NCBI GenBank assembly: GCA_907165065.1
Contig: OU015525.1
Span: 47,169,037 to 47,233,036, forward strand
Length of the DNA stretch: 64,000 bases
From: Caprimulgus europaeus
Lineage: Eukaryota > Chordata > Aves > Caprimulgiformes > Caprimulgidae
Reading direction: 5' to 3'
In this document: positions 38,822 to 50,838 of the stretch, piece after piece
How the letters are laid out: the number at the start of each line of letters is the position of its first letter
Numbering within the stretch: the stretch's first letter is position 1
Notes under the pieces: generated by a model
Database searches by the model: none
Told to the model about the DNA's origin: nothing
The model's input: the letters and a program-made list of their open reading frames with translations, nothing else
Program-made: the position numbers and the translations under genes

Positions 38822-39463
38822 TGTCCTGGTTTTGGTAAGATAGAGTTAATTTTCTTTTTAGTATTTTAGTTCCAGTGTTTCGGCTCAGACTTATTGTGAG
38901 AAGAACGTTGATAACAGTGCTGGTGTTGTGAGTTGCTGCTGGAGCTTAGGGCCACCGTGTTTGGCTGGGTCACAGCTGCATTAGGACTGGGAGGGAGAAG
39001 CGCAGTGAATAGCAAAGCCCAGAACTGGCATTTGGATGTGCCAGTGAAATATTCCATATCATATCACGTCATGCCAGTCTATTAACCAGGGCTGACCGGA
39101 AGACAGGGCACTTCTCTTCCGGGGGTACCTCTCTGGGGGATCGCTCGGGCTCACTCTTCTGGGGTTTTGGTTTGGGACTGTCTTGGCTCCAGGATCGTTG
39201 GCTGGCACAGGCCGGGCATCAGTCAGCGGGCGGTGAGCACTGTGTATCACTCATTTGTATAATTCTGTTATCACTGTTGTTATCATTATCATTTCATTTT
39301 AATTAGTAAATAGTTTTTATCTCAACTCGTGAGTCTCCTTGCCCTTCTTCCCAATTCTCTCCCTTACTCCCTGGGCGAGGCGGGGGGGGGGAGGGGTGAT
39401 AGAGCAGGCTGTGTTTGGCTGCAAGCTGCAAGCAAAAAGGGTGAATCCACCCAAACTACCACA
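38822..39463 (+). mobile_element. Solo LTR 'B' of an endogenous retrovirus
   Basis: A 642-bp element that begins TGTCCTGGTTTTGG and ends ACTACCACA, flanked by a perfect 5-bp target duplication, GAAAT (38817-38821 and 39464-39468). It is almost the same sequence as LTR A in reverse orientation. Differences include a longer G run at about 39382, a 7-bp slippage duplication (GCAAGCT) near 39420, and several CpG sites kept here but changed in A. It is a solo LTR without gag, pol or env. The shared LTR 3' motif TTATCTCAAC..TGAGT is at about 39318. Confidence 0.94.
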
Positions 39464-39757
39464 GAAATAAATCCTAACATTTATCCAAAGAAAACTTTGG
39501 GAGCTGTAGAAGTTGTCATCCTGCACCAGGAACTCAACACACAGCATTTTCATCGGAGTCTGGATATGAGACTGGTTGCTGCTCACCCTCTCTGGAATGT
39601 GAATGAAGGCGGGGGGAGCTACAGCATCCAGCTCACAAAGGCACAGGTCTCCATCTGAGTAGGATCTCCCTTATCACAATGGTTTCTACCAAATATGTAG
39701 TTTACTATAACCCACTCTTTCTCATCTGTAGGCAAGTTCAGGGAAATATGAGTATAT

Positions 39758-40862
39758 TGGGTTTGCATGGCAAGGTTTTGGTGGTGGAGAGACTACAGGG
39801 GTGGGTTCTGTGAGAACCTGCCAGAAGATTTCCCTATGTCTGAAAGAGCCAAAGACAGCTGGATCCAAGATGGACTCGCTACTGGCCAAGGCTGGGTGCA
39901 TCAGTGATCATTGTAGCACCTCTGTGATAACACAATTAAGAAGGGGAAAAAACCTGTGCAACTGCAACTTGAGAGAAGAGTGAGAAGTTGTGAGAGAAAA
40001 AACCTTGCAGACATCAAGGTCAGGGAAGAAGGAGGGGAAGAAGTGCTCCAGGTGCTGGAGCAGAGATTCCCCTGCAGCTTGTGATGAAGACCATGGTGAG
40101 ACAGGCTGTCCCCCTGCAGCCCATGGAGGTCCATGGTGAAGCAGATGACCACCTGTAACCCATGGAGGACCACATACTAGAGCAGGTGGATGCCTGAAGG
40201 AGCATCCTGTGACCCTGGGGGAGGCCCACACTGGAGCAGGCTCCTGGAAGGACCTGTAGCCCCACGGAGAGAGAAATTAATGTTAAAGCAGGTCTTCTGG
40301 CAGGACTTGTGACCCCACAGGATCTGTTCCTGAAGGACTGTGCCTGGTGGAAAGGACACACTAAATCAGTTTGTGAAAAACTGCAGCCCATGAGAAGGAC
40401 TCACATTGGAAAAGTTCATGAAGGGTCGTTTTGGGTGGGAGGGACCCCACACTGGAGCAGGAGAAGAGTGTGAGGAGTCTTCCCCCTGAGGAGGATGCAG
40501 AAACACATGTGATGAACTGACCACAACCCTCTTTCCCCGTCCTCCTGCTTCACTGGAGGGGAGGAGGTAGAGAAATAGGGAGTGAAGTTGAGCCTGGGAA
40601 GAAGGGTGGGGTAGGGGGAAGGTGTTTCGAGATTTAGTTTTTATTTCTGATTATCCTACTCTAATATGTTTGGTAATAAATTAATTTTTCCTCAAGTCAA
40701 GTCTGTTTTGCCCATGATGGCAATTGCTGAGTGTTCTCTTCCTGTCCTCATCTTGACCCATAAGCCTTTTGTTTTATTATCTCTCCCCTGTCCAGTTGAG
40801 GAGTGGACTGGTACAGTGGCTTTGCTGAGCATCTGGCATCCAGCCAGGATCAAGCCTCCACA
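39758..40862 (+). mobile_element. Long LTR 'C', about 1.1 kb
   Basis: Begins TGGGTTTGCATGGCAAGG and ends AGCCTCCACA, a form of LTR common in bird genomes that I recognise by its opening and by its G-rich U3. The U3 part (about 40030-40500) is a run of degenerate repeats built on words such as CCCATGGAGG, CACACTGGAGCAGG and GAAGGAC. A poly(A) signal AATAAA lies at 40675-40680. The flanks do not show a matching duplication (TATAT before, ATGGG after), so either edge may be off or eroded. Small frames inside (for example 39801-39983) are not genes. It lies 294 bp after LTR B but belongs to a different family. Confidence 0.85.
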
Positions 40863-42715
40863 ATGGGTAACTGCTACCTTCTTCAACACAGAAAAAATAT
40901 TACTGAATAATTAAATCAGTAAATCCTAACCAGCAAAGCATTTGGCTCAAAAACTTTTAAAAAAGAAACCACAAATTTTCAATTTCTTCAAACATAGCTA
41001 TTTTTATAATGAATATGTGGGTGACAGCTATTTTATATTTTATACAGAATGTCTAAGCCTCATCAGTACACAAAGATAAGGCTCTTTCCAAGTTTCAAAC
41101 CCTTTATGTCTATCTGTCAATATACTATCTTACCAGACCTTCTCAGGATTCAGAAGAAAAAAAACATTCTGCAGTCTTACAAAAAATAATTTCTCTGGAA
41201 ATACAGGGATGCAGAGGATCCTGGGGCATTCTTTCCCACAACTTCTATGGGCTTAAATATATGATATTCTGCAAGAAGTCCAGTAAGCAGAAGTTCGTCA
41301 ATGGGACATTTGGTAACAGTCCTTTTCCAGAATAGAGTTAGAAATGCAAAAGTATGAATGTAAAGCCAGAATACAAAGGATTTTATCATAGGTTCCATGT
41401 GTGATTTAGTCCTTATGTATCTCTGATAAAGCTTTTCCAATACCTTATTTTCAGTATTCGCTTGTAAATGATATAATAAAAGAATAGCTGGGTTATGTGC
41501 TGTTTGTGTGAAGAAAAAAGAATTATCATCTACCACTTTTCCCTCAATTGTGGAAAAAAAAAACAAACAAAAAACACCTAAAATCTTCAAGAACAACTTA
41601 TAAATCCCATATTTTTATATGTATGGGAACACTGACTCTTTTTCCCTCTGCTTTTTAATTGCACTTGAATAAATAAAATAACAGTGACACTATATACATG
41701 GGGTATTATAATGAAATTTGAATACAATTTCAATTCCCTTACTTGTCACTGTTTTACAGCTAAAGTCACTGGAATAAACTGGCTATTTTTGAGCTATTAC
41801 TAAAATGCTTCCAGCAACCCCACTTCATACAGACCTTGAAAATAGCTTCTGTTCATGTTCTGAGATATAAATCTATTGCTAAGTAAGGAAAGATACTGGA
41901 GCTATTTCACAATCTTGAATGCTAATGATCACTACAATTAAAATGCGCCACACAACATATTATGCATGTCTCCTCTACAAACACACACAAGACTTATCTG
42001 TTAATCACAACCACTAGTTTCATAATAAGCCAATATGCAAATAAAGGAAAAATGAATTATTTATCTGATGTTTGCCAAGTCAGATAGGGAAATGCAATTT
42101 ACAGTATGAAATCCCAGATAAGGATGCTTTTAACTGTCACTCACAATTAAATTATATCATTCCCTTCATTTAAGTAGCCAGAAATGTTTTGTTTTTCATA
42201 TTTCAAAATGGCTGAAATATAATTGTTCTTTTTTTCTCTCTGTGTGACACTGCAATAATGTTTAACAATTTTTTTTAAAGGTGATAATTTCATTAAATAC
42301 ATGTTTTACAACAGTATATTAAAAAATATCCCTTTGTCATTATTCTGCAGTAAAAGCTTTCCTGCACTTGCTCTCAGAGAGCAAGAGAGGCAGAAGGCAG
42401 CTGCTGGATTTCTTTATGCTGTTGATTTGCTGTGTGCACTAAATTCCACAGGAAAAAAGGTACTTTAATTGCTTATTTCCAGTAGTATTACATAGGTTTT
42501 ATTTACTTAGGTATGATTCTTTGGGAACACTAGAGACAGTGGGACAACTAAAATGCTCTGGGGTTATTATTTACATGTTGTTTTTTTTTTCCTTTTCCCA
42601 GTAAAGTGACCATGAAATGACACTTCTGATCCCTACATGTGTCTTTGATGTCTGCTACCATGGTGAACAAGTTTCTCCTCTGAGGATCTAATTCTCAAAG
42701 CAGATTTTGTTAACA

Positions 42716-42799
42716 AATAAAATAAAATAAAATAAAATAAAATAAAATAAAATAAAATAAAATAAAATAAAATAAAATAAAATAAAATAAAATAAAATA
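42716..42799. repeat. (AAAAT)n microsatellite
   Basis: About 16-17 nearly perfect pentamer units. The open frame across it (42633-43052, minus, with a YFILF repeat) is an artefact of the 5-base period, which keeps all frames free of stops. Confidence 0.96.
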
Positions 42800-43405
42800 T
42801 CCTCTTAATTTGGACTTCACAGAAGAGTGTGATTATTTTAAAGTCTGGATGAACTATGTCATTTTCAATTAGCTCAGAGAGATTCCTAGAAAGTCCGAGA
42901 TGAAAGAGTATTCTCTTCTGTGGTTTCCAGCTGTTGTTACTGTTATCTTGTTGGGTTTTCCCTGAAGTGAACTGTCCCATGTACAGGACACATGGAATAT
43001 TATGGTAGCATAACAGTCTCTCTGCTGTGTTAAAGTAGCTCATCAGCTTCATCTTTTTGTTTATTTATATTTTTAATTGATTTTTTGGCGGAAGATTAGA
43101 AACTGAGACTTTTAGGCTTGCACAGCTCAGTAACTGGGTTCCAGCTCCAATATCAACTTCATAAAGTCTGTTCATGAAGAAGAAAAAAAGATCGACCAAA
43201 TGTCTATTTCTTTCCAGAGTAAATTTTGCAAATCAGAACACAAGATGTCCCTACAAAACACCTTATTACCCAAAAGCTCTTAATTTCAAACATTTCTCCT
43301 TGTGTACTGCAACCAAAGAGGCCATTAGTAAAAGGAGGGGACTTCTTAAACATGGCTAGCTAATTGGTTTGTCTTTTCTTGTCTGACTCTTGTACAGGCC
43401 TTGAT

Positions 43406-43449
43406 GTAGTCAAGCAGTTAAGCACATGTAGCGAAGCAGTTAAGCACAT
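43406..43449. repeat. Two tandem 22-bp units
   Basis: GTAGTCAAGCAGTTAAGCAC.. is followed immediately by GTAGCGAAGCAGTTAAGCAC.., two 22-bp units differing at two positions. The AAGCA.TTAAGCACAT word resembles an old amniote repeat. Confidence 0.85.
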
Positions 43450-45284
43450 ATTTATTTTCAGCATAGCAACCCTTGAATAACCCTTTCATATGAACTGTTT
43501 ACAGGTTTTCCTCAAAAAACTCCTCTAGTATTTAAGATCAAGGTTTCAACCATTAGCTTTAGAAAAACATGCAAGATTACTTTTTATGATTATAATGGTT
43601 TCTCTATCATTTAGCTTTGGTTCTGTTTTCCTTTGATGCCAACTGCTGCCTTTTAGCCCTGCTCTTTGGAGTAGCTTTGCTTTGTGACTTGGAGCACTGC
43701 TGATTAAAAGAGCAGGAAGGAGGGAAATATGGAAAATGAAATCACTTGACACAACAGGATGAATTAATTCAAGGTGAATTTAAGCACTGACCTTCGATTT
43801 CAACTCATCCAACAGCAGAGTGTGTGTTATAATTTCTTAGTGGAAGAACCAGGCAGAGAAGAATGGTGCCATCCCTTAGCATAAGAAGTCATAATTTTGT
43901 TCTTCTCTCCCTCTCCAAAATTTCAAATTATTTTGGTTGTTCCTTTGGAGCTCTGGAAAGGTTTTGAACTGTTCAGTGTTGGCTTCCCTCATACAGGAAT
44001 TCAAATCAAACCTACTCATTAATTGCTTTTGAAAACCCAGATTTTTCTCACTTTTTAAAAAATTATCTTTGTGAAAAAAAATATTTTCAAGACAGGCATA
44101 TTTTTATACACTAAATGAAAAAAAGTTGAGAGTTCAGTTTGGTTTTTTTGTTGGTTTTTCTTTGTTTGGGGTTTTTTTAAAGAATTTTTTATGTTTTAAA
44201 AAGGACTGCCACTAAAGAAGAGAAAAGGAATATTTCCCTGTTATTACTTTCTGATTGACACTTTTTTTAAAGGCTCTGTTCATTAAAACTTGCAAAAACA
44301 CAGGCTTCCTAAAACATCTATATCAGTTAACGAATTGTTTGGAAACCCTGTAATTGGAAGTGTCTGTAGGTTTCAGAATATGCTACTCAGCTCTCACTGA
44401 GGTTTGTTGTTTTCCTTGTACTTTAGTCTGCCAGCTGTATTTGATCCAAAAGTACAGACTTGTTTAAATTCAACCATTGTGTAGTGTTTGTGATGTCTGC
44501 ATAATGCATTCTGAATGCAAATGTATGCTGTAAAGTGAAATATGGAAAACCTGTATGACAAGCAGTAGAGCTGCACAACACAAAATATGGTTTTATAGCA
44601 TAAATATTCGCTTGCGTTCAAAACAACATTCTAATCATGCACAGTTTGTTACTCACTCAGTCTCAGCTATGTGAACTCCTTCCTTTGAAGTGTTTGACCT
44701 TACCTGCAAGAACAAAACAGGAAGAGTAAATATCTAACTTGCAAGAGGTGAACATCCCCCCCACTCCCCAATTCTACAGCAGCAGAGTATTTTCCATTTA
44801 ATTTTGATACATTCAGCTTCCTGAAATAATTTGGAGACAATAGCTGGGATTTAATGATTTATTTATTTATTTAATGTGAAACAAATGAAAACACCACTCC
44901 CTGGAAATGAAAAGTTATTTTATATTGGTAGGTACCTAAATATCATTTATCCCAGGCTGACTGATAATGTAAGCTAAGCAATGACAGAGGAAAAGGCAGA
45001 GATAGACACATAAAACTGGCCTGTCTGAACAACTCTAGAATTTAATATGCAAGAGATTCCTAACATTATCGGAGCCTCAAATAACCCTTTCTTCTCTCTT
45101 GGGTTGGTGTGTACACTGTGGTTGCAACTGATATAATTTAGTTTTCTAGCTACTTGACCGCCACTAAGGCATTCCTCTGAATTGCTAGCTTGCGCCATTT
45201 GTGATTGCAATTGTTTGCAGATCAGTTTGTTTCAGATCTTGAGCTTCAAATTTGTGCCCTGAAGGTATTTTATGATACTTTATT

Positions 45285-45306
45285 AAAAAAAAAAAAAAAA
45301 AAAAAA
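45285..45306. repeat. 22-base poly(A) tract
   Basis: Uninterrupted A run with a second run of about 13 A near 45325. No retrotransposed gene body was recognised upstream. Confidence 0.9.
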
Positions 45307-45747
45307 GAGCTTAAAACTAAGGGGAAAAAAAAAAAAAGCTTAGTTGATCTGTTCAACTTAAATCAATTGTACATGAATATGAAAGAAAGTAGCAAGTAAT
45401 TAAATCATCTTATCCCACCTATTCTTTGATTATAAAAGGCTTTTATAAGAAGTGTAGCTATAACATGTCAGTTCAGGTGGCGACACATAGTTCTTAAAGA
45501 GAACAGAAATGGACATCAATATTTGAGAGACTGACTAAAATGCAACCTACAGAATAACCCAGAGGTTGTAGAAAAACCAAAAAAAATCAGATAGCAGCAC
45601 TGGTGTACAGAATTTCTTGTCAACCACTTGCAACAGTACCAACTGCATTCAATTCAAATGCCATGAGCAACCTTGGTTTCTTAACCCTTTTTGCAACAAA
45701 AAAGTCAAAACAGAACGAAATAGAAGCAAAGCTGTCCGGTTGTTAAA

Positions 45748-45772
45748 AGACAGACAGACAGACAGACAGACA
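45748..45772. repeat. (CAGA)n microsatellite
   Basis: About six uninterrupted tetramer units. Confidence 0.9.
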
Positions 45773-46702
45773 CCACACACAATGGCAATTATCTGGAATC
45801 AGTGACACACAGAAGACACAGAGGACCAGATTCTGCCAGAATTTTGTGCACGGAGATACCTTCAATGTTGTGCTGCTGTATTGCAGGGTGTTACAATAGC
45901 TGCATTTTGTTAAATGCTTCCTGTACGGCAAAAATACGCACACTGGAATATAAAAAATCTCTCTGCTTCCTGTGGCATTAGGGCTGTGGAGCTAAATATG
46001 GGTGGACCAGACACTGTGAAAATGATATTAACTTTTAAAATTTCTAGGGAAAAAAAATCAAACACACCAAAACCCACCACCCTATTACATACCTAAATAT
46101 TGGCAAAGTCTACAGTTTTTCAGTGTTGAGCCTAAATTTCTGGGCAGTTAATTGAAAAACAGATTTTAAGTACAGCTGACACATCCAAGAACAGCAGCCC
46201 ACTTTAAATCAGTTTGAAGGTGTTAACATTAAAAGATGCATACTTACTTTCTGAGTGGAGATACAGGTTCTTAAAAATAGATAAATGATATATAAAATTC
46301 AATCTGTAGCTATAACTTACTGGGAAAAAATAATTCTTATTCACTAGAGTACAAAATCCTCTTATCTTTCATCACACTCTCATAAATACAGAAAAATATA
46401 TTGGAAATGAAAGAGACTGTGCTATATGCGTTGAAGGTCAGGAAAGCCATCTTTAACCAGTCTGTGAATGAGACACTGTGTTACATAAACCTTTCCTCAG
46501 AAAAATATTTCCCAAGAAGTTGCCATAATTCCAAGCCTCTGTTGTACATATTACATAATGAGCATGGAGTGATGGACTAAGATTTAGAAAAGATACAGTC
46601 TAAGCATTTTAGTTCATTTGATAACTTAAACTTCATAATATGATTACATGCCTCGACAATTTTCTATAGGATTAATATATAGCTGTGGAAGATACCATTT
46701 TC

Positions 46703-46741
46703 TAAGAAGAAAATTAACTCTATCCTAGTAAAAGCAGGACA
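46703..46741 (-). mobile_element. 39-bp relic of the A/B-type LTR 5' end
   Basis: The plus strand TAAGAAGAAAATTAACTC..TAAAAGCAGGACA is the reverse complement of the first 39 bases of LTRs A and B, with a few substitutions. The adjoining sequence has no LTR similarity. It is either what is left after deletion or a very short insertion. Confidence 0.75.
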
Positions 46742-49700
46742 CAGTCAATGGAATTGTTGACTATGTCTTAGTTGTCTGCCCTCTGCAACAAACTTCGATG
46801 ATCATGACCACTGAATGAACTTTCCTAATTCAACAATTTCCAAACTGTTTGTGAGTGATTTGCTCAGTTTTAATTGCAGATGGTATACCATTTCTGTACT
46901 GAAACACACACTTAAGTCTTCAAAACTGTCAGACCGCCTCTTTTCCTGAGAAATAAATATATTGAAAAATATGATTACTTAAAAAAAAGAATTTGAAATG
47001 GCAATGAAACCTGACATTTAATGCTGCACTTTATGCTCCTCTGCCCTTCTTAAGAGGTTGAAGCTGCAGAAAACATTCAGAAATTGCTCATATGGATATT
47101 CTGTGTACATTCAGGGTTTTACTGTAAGTTAAATCTATTCATGATAGATAAGGACTGGAGAAACTGGCTCTGGGTATAACAGAATTTTTTCTCAATTCAT
47201 ACAGTAATATAGTGATTTTATACCTTCAGATACTTTCCTCTGGCAATGCTCCATTTTCACAGGCTACTTTTTACATGCAGAGCTACTATTACATTAGAAA
47301 ATAAAATCGTCCATTTTCCTAGTAAACGCTCCCCAGTTTTACTTATTACTCTTTTCCTTTCCAGGCAGCTATTTCTTTTAGACTTGATTTAACATATGAA
47401 GATGTGTGAAACTTTGTGTTGATGCTAGTCATAGAATGGAACTTGAAATTGCATTTATGGTGCATGCTTTCTCTACTCTTTCAAAACAGTTCCCAGTTAC
47501 ATACTACCTCATTTTCTCTTATAGAGTGTTTTTGTGACCATAGGAAGTGCTCAGCCACAGTGTTGTTTGTGCCTTCTTTCAGCACAGCTGACCCATTAAT
47601 TTCCCATCAGACCATTTACTCCAAAATATCTCTTCATGTGTTAGTTCCTCTCATTTTTCTTTATTTATTTATATACTTGCAGTACACTGGCATAATCTTA
47701 GTGGCAATATTTCTTTCATTTTCTTCTCCAGAAAATTCAACAATTTCTGACTTTTTTCTCCTTTCCTGAACCTGGTACATTCCTAGACAAAGAGATCAGC
47801 TGTTTCCCAGCTATATCTACTTGTTTTTTGTAATTTTCCTTTCACATTCTCTACAGATACTTACTATACTTATTGTCACGACAGCTTACGCCCATGCAGA
47901 TCTTTACAAGCCTTTTTTTTTTTTCACATTTTGCACATTTTTAATTTACTTTTTTATTTTAGATAATTTTAACATTTTAGTATAATTAGCATCTCTATAT
48001 TTTGCATGGGGTTTTTTTAGGTAGCTGATTTTCATTACCAGTACTTTTCCAGTACTTTTCATCCCTTCTTTATTATGATAGTCATCGAAGTTATATTTGT
48101 ATTTCCTTCTAACATCTCCACTGGGTTTCCCTCTACTAGCCTATATACTTTTTATTATTCTTTATTCCTCTTTTTTATGTGAAGAAAAATAGGTATTACA
48201 GGTGGAGCTCTGTTCTAGAAATGAGCACAGGTTATCGGAGCAGAATTGCTTCTAATTTGTTTTGAATGGAATATCTACTCCTGCTTCTAACCCACCTCTT
48301 TATAATATGCAACTGATTGATAAAGTATATTCTAAGTTTTCTTATGGGATAAGCAATGATGTTAGCCAGTATTTTCACCAGTGTAACAGAGATTGAACTC
48401 TAATATTAAATCTTATCAATACATTACATTTTACTCTCCTACATTCAGTGCATTTTCCCCAAGACTTCACTTGCCCTCTTTTCTCTTTTACTTGTTGCAA
48501 TTTTTCTCTTTTTTTTTTTTTTTTTTTTTACATATGCATTATTCTTTACTTAATGTGTCTTTGGATATTTATTTGTACGTCCTTTGAGCTTTAAAATTCT
48601 TTCTCTCAAGCCTGTGCCTAATGAAAGCAAGTGATTATTGATGCCATAGTTTTCAATTGCTTCTTTACAAACTTGACAGCACTGTCCATGGCCATTTTTT
48701 TGAATCTTCATATTGGAAATATTTTAATCAGACCTGTGGGTTGCATTATGCTGCACACAAGAATCCTATAGCAGTCAACCATATCTCAACCATTGCCCAG
48801 AAACTTCCCTGTGATTCTGAAATTTAATCCAGAAGAAAAGGCTGAGTCAGAAAATAAAATGCAATATCTTGTTTGCTTACAAAGTAAATGCCAGGGATTT
48901 ATACTTGTGCTACAGAGCTCAAACAAAACAGTCAATTTACCTAACATATCTAGGAACACAGACATGAAAGAGTGTTGCATGGCAACATGAAGGACATTGT
49001 AAAATAGTCCCTGCATCAGTTGTCCCAGACACTCCTGCAGGATAAAGAAGAATGAACAGTAAAAGTCTGAATTATTCACAACAATTGAATGGGAATATGA
49101 ATCTTGATATGTGGAATACAGAACAGGTAATGGTGAATTGTGGGACAATATTTCCATCAGGGGGTCCTAGTGAAGGCATGAACTGCAGAAGTGAAAATAC
49201 AATTCTCAGTCTACTTATATTTTTGTCTTACGTTATTCATGGGTCCAGCAACACCCAAGCCACAGGACATTTGAATTTTCTTCTGTTTGACTGAGGACAC
49301 AACAAATGCATGAAAAACAATGTTATTTTTTTTTTTTTTTTGCTTTATATTTGTTTTCTTGCTCTTCATTTGTCATGAAGTAAATAGTTTGATGTTTTGA
49401 CAGCTGACATACTTTTATGGGCACAATTCAATTGATTAAAAAACCAACAAAACAAAATATATCTGACTCTTACTGTCTTCCACTAAGATTTATTCTAGAA
49501 TAATTAAATCCATTACAGTAGATTCTTACAATTTCTACAGATGAATTTACTTCTATATTATTCAGCTACTCTGTGATGTCATTCATATAAATACCAATAT
49601 TTTCTCATGCTGAGAATGACTCCTGTATTTTGGTAAAGATTTTGTCTTTTTTTCCCAATATTTTTACAAAATTTACCTGGAAATGGTTTGTAATTACAAG

Positions 49701-50801
49701 TTGATTTTGCTAAATAGCTTTGTTTGAGAAAAATCTGGGAGATCAAAAAACTCACAGAATTTATGTGTGCTGTAATATCACACAAGTTAAAAAAATAATT
49801 TTGGGTGTAGGAGAGAGATTAATTTGGGATGTAGGATACCTGGACTGAAAAACTAGTGCCTAAAAGTGTTCAAGACTTGTATTTCAAAACAATGCTGTAA
49901 ATACTGGGCTGTAAACTGTTCCTACCTTCATGTATATTCAAATATTCTTGCCAAGACATCTCTGTCAGAGGCTTCAAAGCTGTATCTATACATCATTTAA
50001 ATACACAAAGAATCTTTGAGGAGCCTCTGTGTCTGCTGAAGTGAAGCAATTTTTCGGTAGTTGCACCTTTCTGTTTATACAGTGTATTCATAGGACCATT
50101 CCCAAATTTTCTCTTGACACTGTGCAGAGATGTGGTGATGTGCATGTGTTCAGTTCTGGGAACTGGGAAACCTTCCTATATCTCCCAGCAGATGAATAAA
50201 TCCTTTTTACTATGACAAATAACCCTCTTAGTCCCACTGTAAGATAATTATAAGATCTGATTCCATTCTTTCCTGGATTTATCCTTCCAGGATATGCTGA
50301 GGTAGGGATGTTGTCAATATCTAGTTCATGTAAGCACCTGCTGTGTCAGAGAGAGAAAACAATTATGATTAGGATGTTGTAGGGTGCATCTAAGATTATA
50401 TGAATCCTCAGGTGCCTTCCTCCAAGGAATGGCTTATGTAACCATGGGAAGCAGTCACTCAAAAACATATAAAACATTTGGTAAAAAACCAGAACATCTT
50501 ACACTGTATACAGATGCAGGTTCTTTCTTATGTTGAAAAAATTATTTTTAAATTAAATTCAGTTTGAACTAAATTGATTATTTCTGCTCCATTTTTCAGT
50601 TTCATAGCTCAAACACAAAATCAGTTATTCACAGTGATTTAGTCAGGTACCATTAACCAGGAATAAGATAGACCAGACTTGAATGAATCTGCCATTGTAC
50701 CCTAGTCCATCCTCTTGGTCTTTGCAACCTGGTGTAATTTCTCTAGTCCTAGTAGCTTCTTTCTCCTTTCCCTTCTGGTATCTCACCCTTTTCCCTTTTA
50801 A

Positions 50802-50838
<37 letters not shown>

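Larger units (their letters stand above)
40863..46702. other. AT-rich single-copy sequence
   Basis: No gene could be supported. It includes the 139-codon frame on the minus strand at 41177-41596 (see findings), a possible conserved segment at 42000-42250, and the simple repeats listed separately. Confidence 0.6.

Noticed and set aside
39464-39757. Internal retroviral sequence between LTRs B and C
   Set aside because: LTR B has its own complete target duplication and C is a different family, so the 294 bp between them are host sequence. No gag, pol or env similarity was noticed.
48786-49157. 123-codon minus-strand frame considered as an exon
   Set aside because: No family resemblance. The overlapping opposite-strand frame is equally open, so there is no coding bias to trust.
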